Positions 1 to 6,256 of a stretch of DNA of 14,635 bases are shown here, one piece after another. This DNA is from an uncultured Bacilli bacterium (lineage in GTDB: Bacteria > Bacillota_I > Bacilli_A > RF39 > UBA660): assembly GCA_910587775.1 (NCBI GenBank), contig CAJUNF010000034.1, forward strand, positions 1 through 14,635. The letters are read 5' to 3'. The number at the start of each line of letters is the position of its first letter. Position 1 is the stretch's first letter. Under the pieces are notes generated by a model that saw nothing but the letters and a program-made list of their open reading frames with translations, was not told the DNA's origin and searched no databases. The position numbers and the translations under genes are program-made.

Positions 1-12
1 TTAATTAATAGA

Positions 13-39
13 AAACCCATAGAAAAAATCTATGGGTTT
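13..39. terminator. Perfect hairpin, possible terminator of a gene to the left
   Basis: An 11-bp perfect stem (13-23 with 29-39) closes a five-A loop. The bases after it on the plus strand are only moderately T-rich (TTTGTCT), as are those on the minus strand (TTTTCTATT), so it could serve either direction weakly. It probably terminates a plus-strand gene left of the window, facing the minus-strand terminator at 52-81. The hairpin is seen directly; its role is inferred. Confidence 0.45.
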
Positions 40-51
40 GTCTACACTCTG
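37..51 (+). repeat. TTTGTCWACACTCTG motif, left copy
   Basis: The plus strand reads TTTGTCTACACTCTG between two hairpins (13-39 and 52-81). The same 15 bases with one change (TTTGTCAACACTCTG) occur on the minus strand at 14595-14581, also beside hairpins. A one-mismatch 15-base pair is expected by chance in a window of this size; the matching placement is what makes it worth noting. Confidence 0.3.
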
Positions 52-81
52 AAAATAGGAATTCTTTTAAATTCCTATTTT
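52..81 (-). terminator. Terminator of the S41 protease gene
   Basis: A 12-bp perfect stem (52-63 with 70-81) and 6-base loop lie 6 bases beyond the S41 stop codon. The arms end in AAAA/TTTT, so the T-run is part of the stem and the free tail is poor. It probably acts in both directions. Confidence 0.65.
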
Positions 82-87
82 ACAAAG

Positions 88-1281
88 TTACATCTCACTT
101 AATATACGTAAAGCTTCTTTTAGTTGTGTATCAACAACCTCTTCTCCTTCATTAGGCATCAATATTTCCACACTAACATCGGGACGTATTCCAACACCAT
201 CAATACAATCTCCATTTGGACGTAACCAACGAGCAGTAGTATATTTTACCATAGATCCATCATCCAAATTTTTAGTTTGTTGTACCTTACCCTTTCCATA
301 ACTAGTCTCTCCAATTAAAGTAACACTAGCATGATAACTATCTTTTAAAGAGGCTGCAAGGATTTCAGATGCAGAAGCCGTTCCTTCATTCATAATAATT
401 GCAATAGGATAATCCTTCTTTTCATCTGTTTCATCATAAAAAGCTACAGTTCCTTCTTTCTCAGCTAAAGAATAAATAACTTTTCCCTTTTCTAAAAACA
501 TATTAACAATCTCAGAAGCTTGAGATAAATATCCACCTGTATTATTTCGTAAATCCAAAACCAACGAATTCATTTCCTGACTTTCTAAATCATTTAAAGC
601 ATCTTTCACTTGAAGTGCTACAGTATCAGAAAAAGTAGAAATAGCTAAATACCCGATATTTTTATCCTCAACATTTACCAGTTGATAACTAATAGCTGGT
701 ACAATTAATGTCTTAACCTCCAATTCAAATTCTAAAAGTTCTTGATTACGTAAAATACTCAATACTACTTTCTCTCCACTTGTTTTTTGAATCATCAAAG
801 CAATTTCATCACTATTCTTATTTGTAACATCCTCACCATTAATTTTAACAATTTGATCTCCAGCTTCCATTCCAGCTTCTTTCGCAGGAGAATCATCAAA
901 AATTTTATAGATAACATTATTATCAATAATTTGAACACCAATGCCTTTGTATGATCCATTTAATTTTGAAGCTAAAGAATCTGATTCATCTTTATTTAAA
1001 TAATCTGAATAATCTTCCCCCAAATAATTAAACATAGCTTTCATAGCTTCTTCAAGCATTGCTTTTTTATCAATATCAGTATAATAATCACCAATCAAAG
1101 AAGCATAAACTTTTAAAAATTCCTTCAAATTTTCATCTTGATTTAAATCACTACCACTCACATGATTCGTAATTCGATTATTATTATACATAATTACACC
1201 AGTAGTCAAACTAGTTAATAAAGATGTAATAATTACAATAATAATCAATTCTTTTAATTGAAAACCAGATTTATTCTTCAA
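88..1281 (-). CDS. S41 family C-terminal processing protease (CtpA/CtpB-like) with PDZ domain and prepilin-like N-terminus
   Basis: Serine protease of the tail-specific/CtpB family, cutting extracytoplasmic proteins near their C-termini. I start it at TTG 1281 (397 residues): AAGAGGTG lies 8 bases upstream, whereas the in-frame ATG at 1323 has no ribosome binding site. Hydrophobic helix about residues 12-32, PDZ domain about 110-190, S41 fold about 205-375. Catalytic Ser303 sits in GTASASE and Lys330 in SYGKGK; both nucleophile and general base are present, so it should be active. Oddly, the start gives MKNKSG-FQLKEL, with Gly6, Phe7 and Glu11 followed by an uncharged stretch, which is the pattern of a type IV prepilin leader rather than an ordinary signal anchor. 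Gene and catalytic residues are clear from the sequence; processing by a prepilin peptidase is inference. It stands alone, with a terminator upstream (1335-1383) and one downstream. Confidence 0.93.
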   Translation of the reverse strand: MKNKSGFQLKELIIIVIITSLLTSLTTGVIMYNNNRITNHVSGSDLNQDENLKEFLKVYASLIGDYYTDIDKKAMLEEAMKAMFNYLGEDYSDYLNKDESDSLASKLNGSYKGIGVQIIDNNVIYKIFDDSPAKEAGMEAGDQIVKINGEDVTNKNSDEIALMIQKTSGEKVVLSILRNQELLEFELEVKTLIVPAISYQLVNVEDKNIGYLAISTFSDTVALQVKDALNDLESQEMNSLVLDLRNNTGGYLSQASEIVNMFLEKGKVIYSLAEKEGTVAFYDETDEKKDYPIAIIMNEGTASASEILAASLKDSYHASVTLIGETSYGKGKVQQTKNLDDGSMVKYTTARWLRPNGDCIDGVGIRPDVSVEILMPNEGEEVVDTQLKEALRILSEM

Positions 1282-1289
1282 TTTGTGTA

Positions 1290-1297
1290 CACCTCTT
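1290..1297 (-). promoter_or_regulatory. Ribosome binding site fixing the TTG start of the S41 gene
   Basis: AAGAGGTG on the minus strand, 8 bases before TTG 1281. It decides the start and so exposes the prepilin-like leader. Confidence 0.75.
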
Positions 1298-1334
1298 CTA
1301 TTTTTACTTAAACATAATATCATAAATAAAATTC

Positions 1335-1383
1335 AAAAAAAAGAATTAGCTATTTTTTTTCTTAGTTACTGCTAATTCCTTTT
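1335..1383 (-). terminator. Terminator overlapping the end of the thioredoxin-like gene
   Basis: An 8-bp core stem (1343-1350 with 1371-1378) extends by A/T pairs and one G-T wobble to 13 bp (1338-1350 with 1371-1383), with a 20-base loop and eight Ts. The 5' arm and loop are coding sequence, and the TAA stop (1348-1346) lies in the 3' arm. Confidence 0.8.
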
Positions 1384-1876
1384 GAATACTTGCTTCATTC
1401 TCAATATATTTTTCTACTTTACCATTTTTAATACGAAGTAGAGTTATTCCTTTAAATTTAAAATCAGACACTTTTTTTGCATTAGGATTACTTACTCCAG
1501 AATCCCCAACAAAATAATCTTTATTAAGAGGACTACTTAAATCAACATGATACACTTTCAAAGCATTCTCTTGATTCTGAGTATAATTTGTTGATACAGA
1601 AGAATAATAAACAGCATTTGTTGCTTTCTCATCATATACAAAAACATAATATTCCTTTTCTGGACGATTTAATATTGTACCAACAATTGCTCGTTCACTA
1701 TTAATTGCACCATTATTATAAGATACTTCAAATAGACTTTTATCCATAACAAATAATTTACTAAGAAAGTACACTGATATAACACAAGCTATTACAACAA
1801 CTAACACTATAAAAAAATGTAACATTTCCTTTTGTTCTTCTGTTTGATAAGTTATCTTTTTTTGTTGTTTCTTCAT
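1346..1876 (-). CDS. Membrane-anchored thioredoxin-like protein lacking CXXC
   Basis: 176 residues from ATG 1876, preceded by GTGGTGA at a good distance; an in-frame GTG at 1888 is part of that site and is rejected. Seen: a basic, Gln/Lys-rich cytoplasmic N-terminus (1-19), one membrane helix (about 20-43) and an extracytoplasmic domain of about 130 residues. That domain has the strand pattern of thioredoxin (YYVFVYD, then VYHVDLS, then ITLLRIKNGKVEKY, the latter like the usual PTLIRIKNGK strand). The only cysteine, residue 31, is in the membrane helix, so there is no CXXC, and the cis-proline before the last strand is Ile-Thr. The fold is inferred from pattern only. If right, it is a binding or scaffold module rather than a redox enzyme. 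It has its own promoter (1893-1921) and terminator, so it is a single-gene unit. No symbol can be given. Confidence 0.8.
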   Translation of the reverse strand: MKKQQKKITYQTEEQKEMLHFFIVLVVVIACVISVYFLSKLFVMDKSLFEVSYNNGAINSERAIVGTILNRPEKEYYVFVYDEKATNAVYYSSVSTNYTQNQENALKVYHVDLSSPLNKDYFVGDSGVSNPNAKKVSDFKFKGITLLRIKNGKVEKYIENEASIQKELAVTKKKNS

Positions 1877-1892
1877 TTTTTTCACCACTCAC

Positions 1893-1921
1893 ATTATAAC
1901 AATCAAACAAAAATTTGTAAA
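1893..1921 (-). promoter_or_regulatory. Sigma-A type promoter of the thioredoxin-like gene
   Basis: TTTACA (1921-1916), 17-base spacer, TATAAT (1898-1893) on the minus strand. The start codon lies only 16 bases past the -10 box, so the transcript leader would be about 10 bases. Confidence 0.75.
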
Positions 1922-1950
1922 CTTTTTTAAAAATTTACCTAACAACTTAT

Positions 1951-1975
1951 AAAAAACTACCATAGGTAGCTTTTT
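1951..1975 (-). terminator. Terminator of the lipoprotein gene
   Basis: The arms 1951-1961 and 1965-1975 pair over 11 bp (one G-T wobble) around a 3-base loop. The minus strand then runs TTTTTTATAAG, just after the stop codon of the lipoprotein gene. Confidence 0.8.
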
Positions 1976-1981
1976 AAAATT

Positions 1982-3178
1982 TTACTTTTCATTAGAAACA
2001 GGCCCACTAACAACACTTGTTGCTTGATTCATATTTTTAGCAATATTTAAAATCTCATCACGAGTTAAATCATTTCCAGCTAAATAATAACTTACATTAT
2101 TACTTGTCCAATAAAGTGAATTTTCACTTAAAGCTGCTACAGTATCATTAAGCATTAATGGATCTCCATAAACTGGAATAATTTCAAATTCATTACTTGC
2201 CATTGCTGCTTCTTCAACTAACACAAAGCTCTTATCTCCACCAAAAGTTAATATAACTCTTTCTCCATTGTCTGTATCAACTTTATCTTTTCCAGAAAGA
2301 TATGTATTACTTGGAATATAAAGTGGATAAATAATATCTTCTAATTTACCTGTAGTTGCAGATTTACAATTACTTCCTTCACATTTAGATTCCGTTTCAT
2401 TTTTACAGTTTTTATCTTTTGCAGGATCACAAGTTTCCTCTTTTTTACAAGTTTCATCGTCTTCTTCACATTTACTTTCGTTACTAGAAACACTATTATT
2501 TTCTGTGTTACTATTACCATTATTATTTGCTTCATTATTAGATGAGCCATTATCTGTTTCTTTAACAAAATCTTCTAATTTAAAATCATCTTCTGATAAT
2601 CCAGCTTTTAAATCAACACTACCAACAGTTACTTTTACCTTTAAAGCATCACTAGCATTATAAACTTCTACTTTATTTAAATTCATATCCTTATCCAAAG
2701 TAACTTTCTGATAAATTAAATCAGAATTATTAGGATAATTTACTTTTGATTTTACTACATATTTAGAATCTACTTGTTCCATACTTACTTCTGCATCATT
2801 ATTCATATCTGTTATAATTGCTTTTAATAAGTAAGATTGACTACTGTTATCTGGCCATTCACTTTGAAATTTAAAACTTTTATTTAAAGATGGTGTAATG
2901 ACATAAACGCCATCATTATTACGCAGAATGACTTGTTCATGATTATTCGTTTGATTTACGAGTAACACTTTATAAAAGTTATCCTTTAAATAATTAGCTT
3001 CTACACTGTAAGTAAAAGTGTCTTCATCGCTATAAATTTCCATTGTTCCTTTAAGAACATAACTTTTGGAATTATTAACAGTATTAGTAAATTCTTTTAC
3101 TACATCTGCACTATCTTTCTTTCCACAACCAGTTGTCATAAGTAAAATTGCAGCACACAAACACCAAAACTTTTTCAA
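1982..3178 (-). CDS. Lipoprotein with LolA-like and DUF4367-like domains and a Cys-rich acidic linker
   Basis: 398 residues from TTG 3178. The nearby ATG at 3187 directly abuts the ribosome binding site AAAAGGGAG (no spacing), while TTG is 9 bases from it and gives a typical lipoprotein leader, MKKFWCLCAAILLMTTGC. Cys18 is the lipidated residue, so the protein is anchored outside the membrane. Residues about 20-205 resemble the LolA/GerS-type lipoprotein fold (paired strands with an outer-membrane-carrier-like pattern). Residues 208-277 are a low-complexity Asn/Ser/Glu linker holding six cysteines (237, 244, 250, 258, 266, 271). Residues about 280-385 resemble DUF4367, ending with the usual LTRDEILNIAKNM helix. 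Function is not established for such fusions; a role in envelope sensing or lipid or lipoprotein handling is a guess. Domain calls come from pattern, not from a search. It is transcribed alone, divergently from the DUF378 gene. Confidence 0.85.
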   Translation of the reverse strand: MKKFWCLCAAILLMTTGCGKKDSADVVKEFTNTVNNSKSYVLKGTMEIYSDEDTFTYSVEANYLKDNFYKVLLVNQTNNHEQVILRNNDGVYVITPSLNKSFKFQSEWPDNSSQSYLLKAIITDMNNDAEVSMEQVDSKYVVKSKVNYPNNSDLIYQKVTLDKDMNLNKVEVYNASDALKVKVTVGSVDLKAGLSEDDFKLEDFVKETDNGSSNNEANNNGNSNTENNSVSSNESKCEEDDETCKKEETCDPAKDKNCKNETESKCEGSNCKSATTGKLEDIIYPLYIPSNTYLSGKDKVDTDNGERVILTFGGDKSFVLVEEAAMASNEFEIIPVYGDPLMLNDTVAALSENSLYWTSNNVSYYLAGNDLTRDEILNIAKNMNQATSVVSGPVSNEK

Positions 3179-3187
3179 ACTATACAT

Positions 3188-3196
3188 CTCCCTTTT
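3188..3196 (-). promoter_or_regulatory. Ribosome binding site fixing the TTG start of the lipoprotein
   Basis: AAAAGGGAG ends immediately before an in-frame ATG (3187), too close to serve it. It is 9 bases before TTG 3178, which is therefore preferred. Confidence 0.7.
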
Positions 3197-3210
3197 CTAC
3201 TTAACTATAT

Positions 3211-3240
3211 TTGATATGAAAAAAAATATTCATGTATAAA
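3211..3240 (+). promoter_or_regulatory. Probable promoter of the DUF378 gene
   Basis: TTGATA (3211-3216), 18-base spacer, TATAAA (3235-3240) on the plus strand, giving a leader of roughly 37 bases. A better-looking TTGACA at 3250-3255 has no -10 box at the right distance. Confidence 0.45.
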
Positions 3241-3260
3241 ATTCATTTTTTGACAAACAA
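3233..3260 (-). promoter_or_regulatory. Possible promoter of the lipoprotein gene
   Basis: TTGTTT (3260-3255), 16-base spacer, TATACA (3238-3233) on the minus strand. Its -10 box overlaps the -10 box proposed for the divergent DUF378 gene, so the two genes might compete for polymerase. The -35 box is weak. Confidence 0.35.
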
Positions 3261-3267
3261 TATAAAC

Positions 3268-3274
3268 AAAGGAG
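3268..3274 (+). promoter_or_regulatory. Ribosome binding site of the DUF378 gene
   Basis: AAAGGAG, 9 bases before the TTG start at 3284. It supports a real gene on the plus strand. Confidence 0.8.
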
Positions 3275-3283
3275 TGAAAGAAT

Positions 3284-3493
3284 TTGGAAATATTACATAA
3301 AACTTGTTTAATATTTACAATTATTGGAGCTATAAACTGGGGACTAATTGGATTTTTTGATTTCAATTTAGTAACAACCCTTTTTAAAGAATCAAGCATG
3401 ATCGTAAATATTATTTACGGTTTAGTTGGTATCTGTGGCTTAGTTAATATTCTTCTATTATTTAAGCATTATACTGATGATCCAATTAAATAA
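3284..3493 (+). CDS. DUF378 family small membrane protein (YuzA-like)
   Basis: 69 residues, starting at TTG behind a strong AAAGGAG. Two membrane helices (about residues 8-27 and 38-60) flank a short loop. The signature GAINWGLIGFFDFNLV is characteristic of DUF378, a family of two-helix bacterial membrane proteins of unknown function. It is the only plus-strand gene in the window, diverging from the lipoprotein gene and converging on the kinase-like gene, with which it shares a bidirectional terminator. A minus-strand open frame over the same bases has none of these supports. Confidence 0.88.
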   Translation: MEILHKTCLIFTIIGAINWGLIGFFDFNLVTTLFKESSMIVNIIYGLVGICGLVNILLLFKHYTDDPIK

Positions 3494-3528
3494 ATTAAAG
3501 TTTACAAAAGAAGAAGTAAATAACATGA

Positions 3529-3562
3529 AAAAAAGTCTGTCTAATTATTGACTGACTTTTTT
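3529..3562. terminator. Bidirectional terminator between convergent genes
   Basis: Six A-T pairs, GTC/GAC, one T-T mismatch and another GTC/GAC (3529-3541 with 3550-3562) around an 8-base loop. With A-run and T-run on opposite sides it can end both the DUF378 transcript (plus) and the fhs/kinase-like transcript (minus). Confidence 0.8.
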
Positions 3563-3584
3563 ATATCTTAACATAAAAGTAACA

Positions 3585-4460
3585 CTAATTATTTTTAAAT
3601 AAACTTCTTGCACGTTTCACTTGTTTTTCTGTTAACGTCTCCAAATAAGGTTCTGGATTTATATTTGGCTCTGATAATATAATTCTTTCAAATACTTTAA
3701 GTAACTCTTTATCAAAACCAAAGAAATCAAAATGATCTAAATATTCATAAAAATTTTTCAAACTAAGACGATAAAAATTCCCATCTAAGATAAAATTTAA
3801 AATCGTCATAATATAACAATAAATTTCTGAGTCATTATTTGGAATAACATACCCACCACAAGCACCACTTTTATTTACTTTATATTTCTGTGGATCACAT
3901 TGAACCAAAGAACTCATAGAAGCATATCTAGAAGGATAAACTCCATTGTGTCTTATTTTAGAACTATCTAAATCTATTACATCAAGTTTACCCTTACTTA
4001 AATTAACAATAAAATTAGATTCATGAATATCATTCAAATAAAAATCTTTTAAAGAACTATTTTGACGAACCAATTGTAAATCTTCCAAAATTAAACCTAT
4101 TTTTCTTAAATAATAAACTTTAGCTTTAAAATTAATTTTTGGAGAATTAAGTAATGTAGCTAAATTCATTCCCCTTACAAAAGGAATTGTAAAACCAATT
4201 ACATTACCATCATAAACACCTAAAGTATCAGGAATATGCAAATATGAAGGCAAATACTCTTTATAAAAATCTAGCATATTAATAGTATACATTTTAAATG
4301 CAAAATACTCTCCCTCTAATTCATTTAAAATCTTTAATACTTTATGTTCCCCATTAGTCCAGATATCATAAATTTTACCCTCTGAATTGCAAATTTCTTG
4401 ACCTAATCTTAACGATTGTAAATTATCATACTCTTTTTTTGAAATTGTAGTTACTTTCAT
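3585..4460 (-). CDS. Protein-kinase-fold protein, possibly a phosphotransferase
   Basis: 291 residues; ATG 4460 follows AGAGGG closely (4-base gap). The order of motifs matches the protein kinase/phosphotransferase superfamily: a beta-3-like lysine in HKVLKIL (Lys43), nearby glutamates (50, 51) that could be the helix-C acid, then DIHESN (Asp144-Asn149), which fits the catalytic loop D-x-K-x-x-N with His for Lys, and VIDLDSS (Asp163/Asp165) where the metal-binding DFG would lie. No membrane helix or sensor domain is visible, so it is likely cytosolic. No glycine-rich loop of classical type stands out at the N-terminus. It could phosphorylate a protein or a small molecule; substrate unknown. 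It lies 63 bases downstream of fhs with no terminator between, so the two are probably co-transcribed. Confidence 0.8.
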   Translation of the reverse strand: MKVTTISKKEYDNLQSLRLGQEICNSEGKIYDIWTNGEHKVLKILNELEGEYFAFKMYTINMLDFYKEYLPSYLHIPDTLGVYDGNVIGFTIPFVRGMNLATLLNSPKINFKAKVYYLRKIGLILEDLQLVRQNSSLKDFYLNDIHESNFIVNLSKGKLDVIDLDSSKIRHNGVYPSRYASMSSLVQCDPQKYKVNKSGACGGYVIPNNDSEIYCYIMTILNFILDGNFYRLSLKNFYEYLDHFDFFGFDKELLKVFERIILSEPNINPEPYLETLTEKQVKRARSLFKNN

Positions 4461-4523
4461 ATTACCCTCTAACCCCTTTTTTCTTATTAAAATAACATAA
4501 AAATTGAAATAAAGATAGTATTT

Positions 4524-6167
4524 TTAAAATATATTAATAATTTTTTCTTCTTTATCTACATCAATTTGTAAGGCAGCTGGCATTTTAGATAATCCTGGCA
4601 TAGTCATAATATCCCCTAAATACACTACGATAAAACTAGCACCAGCTGAAACATGTAAATCTCGAACTGTTATAGTAAAATCTTTTGGATACCCAAGTAA
4701 ATCCTTTTGATCACTTAATGAATACTGCGTTTTAGCAATACATAAAGGATACTTAGCAAAATATTTTTGATACAACTCCAACTTTTCTAAAGCTTCTTTC
4801 GAATACTTTACTTCTTTTGCATGAAAAATTTTTGTTGCTACCTTTTCAATTTTGGTTGAAATTAAATCATCATCATTATAACAAAGTTCTAACGAAGGAT
4901 TTTGAAGTGTTAAAATTTCACGAGCTAAATCAATAGCCCCTTCTCCACCTTTTGCATGAACATCATTTAAAATACATTTTGCTCCATAACTTTCTACAAA
5001 TTGAACCACTTGATTAATTTCTGATGATGTATCTGTAGCATATCGATTAATCGTAACAAGATAAGGAACAGATAGTACTTTCATATTATCCATATGTGCA
5101 CGTAAATTTTCCATTCCTTTTGCTAAAGCATCTAGATTTTCTTTTGTAATATCTTCCATACATACTCCACCATTATATTTTAATGCCTTAATAGTGGCTA
5201 CTAAAACAACCGCTTTCGGTTTTATATCATTCATTCTACAAATTATATCTAAAAACTTAAAACCTCCTAAATCGGACCCAAAACCAGCTTCTGTGATAAC
5301 CAAAGGAGATAACTTTCTTGCTAATTTAATAGCACTCACAGAATTCACACCTGGAGCAATATTAGCAAATGGTCCTCCATGAATAATAACTGGATTTTCT
5401 TCCAAAGTTTGAACTAAATTAGGTTTCATAGCATCTTTTAAAAGAGCAAGAACTGATCCTGTTATTCCAAGATCCTTTACTCTTACAAAATCACCATTCT
5501 TATTTTGCGCAACAATAATTTGATCTACTCTCTTACGAAGATCTTCTAAATCTTTGCTTACACAAAAAATTGCCATAATCTCGCTTGCTGCAGTAATAGT
5601 AAAATGATCAATACGTGGTTGACCATTTATATTACCACCTAATCCTACTTGTACCTCACGAAGTGCCCGATCATTCATATCCATTGTTCGTTCAAAATAA
5701 ATTTTATCTATATCAATATTAAGTTCATTTCCATGTTTTATATGATTATCAATGATAGCACTTATTAAATTATTAGCACTAGTAATAGCATGAAAGTCTC
5801 CATTAAAATGTAAATTAATATCTTCCATTGGCAATACTTGTGCATAACCACCACCTGTAGCACCACCTTTAATACCAAATACAGGTCCCATAGATGGCTC
5901 TCGTAGTGTTAATAAAGATTTTACTTGAAGACGCCAAAAAGCATCATGTAAACCAATTGCTACAGTAGTTTTACCCTCACCAAATGGAGTAGGATTAATT
6001 GCTGTAACTAAAACCACTTCTCCATTTTCACTTTTATCTATCTTCTCTATTTTTGCTTTATACTTTCCATATAAAACTAAATCATCTTCTGATAATCCTA
6101 TTTTAGAAGCAATTTGACGAATATCAACCATTTTTTTACTCTGAGCAATTTCATAATCTTTTAACAT
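4524..6167 (-). CDS. fhs: Formate-tetrahydrofolate ligase
   Basis: ATP + formate + tetrahydrofolate give 10-formyltetrahydrofolate, ADP and phosphate; cytosolic, feeding purine synthesis, formyl-Met-tRNA and one-carbon metabolism. 547 residues against about 555 usual for the family. Start ATG 6167 has AAAGGA 7-8 bases upstream and yields MLKDYEIAQ, the usual N-terminus (compare DIEIAQ); an upstream ATG at 6185 lacks support. Seen: P-loop PTPFGEGKTT (about residues 59-68), REPSMGPVFGIKGGATGGG (about 89-107) and FNGDFHAI soon after, all typical of active Fhs. It is preceded by the cdaR terminator. The only candidate promoter is weak (TATGAT at 6214-6209), and I see no riboswitch in the short leader. 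The kinase-like gene follows. Confidence 0.97.
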   Translation of the reverse strand: MLKDYEIAQSKKMVDIRQIASKIGLSEDDLVLYGKYKAKIEKIDKSENGEVVLVTAINPTPFGEGKTTVAIGLHDAFWRLQVKSLLTLREPSMGPVFGIKGGATGGGYAQVLPMEDINLHFNGDFHAITSANNLISAIIDNHIKHGNELNIDIDKIYFERTMDMNDRALREVQVGLGGNINGQPRIDHFTITAASEIMAIFCVSKDLEDLRKRVDQIIVAQNKNGDFVRVKDLGITGSVLALLKDAMKPNLVQTLEENPVIIHGGPFANIAPGVNSVSAIKLARKLSPLVITEAGFGSDLGGFKFLDIICRMNDIKPKAVVLVATIKALKYNGGVCMEDITKENLDALAKGMENLRAHMDNMKVLSVPYLVTINRYATDTSSEINQVVQFVESYGAKCILNDVHAKGGEGAIDLAREILTLQNPSLELCYNDDDLISTKIEKVATKIFHAKEVKYSKEALEKLELYQKYFAKYPLCIAKTQYSLSDQKDLLGYPKDFTITVRDLHVSAGASFIVVYLGDIMTMPGLSKMPAALQIDVDKEEKIINIF

Positions 6168-6225
6168 AATTTCATCCTTTCTCATCCATTACATATTTCC
6201 TAAAGTGTATCATACTTTAAATAAA

Positions 6226-6256
6226 AAAAAATGACTTTTTTGTTAAGTCATTTTTT
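6226..6256 (-). terminator. Terminator of cdaA-cdaR
   Basis: A perfect 12-bp stem (6226-6237 with 6245-6256), 7-base loop and a nine-T run on the minus strand. The cdaR stop codon (6257-6255) overlaps the foot of the 5' arm. Confidence 0.9.

Noticed and set aside
2341..2568. Minus-strand frame within the lipoprotein linker
   Set aside because: It is another frame over Asn/Lys-rich coding sequence, with no ribosome binding site; the lipoprotein frame is long and has clear domains.
3250..3255. Perfect TTGACA upstream of DUF378
   Set aside because: No -10 box lies 16-18 bases downstream; that position is occupied by the ribosome binding site.
3205..3399. Minus-strand frame opposite the DUF378 gene
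   Set aside because: The plus-strand gene has a family signature and strong ribosome binding site; the reverse frame has neither.
4461..4523. Terminator between fhs and the kinase-like gene
   Set aside because: I found no stem followed by a T-run in this AT-rich gap.
5194..5382. Plus-strand frame inside fhs
   Set aside because: Antisense shadow of conserved fhs coding sequence, without a promoter or ribosome site.
6168..6225. Riboswitch or leader element upstream of fhs
   Set aside because: Fewer than 60 bases lie between the cdaR terminator and the start codon, with no visible folded element.
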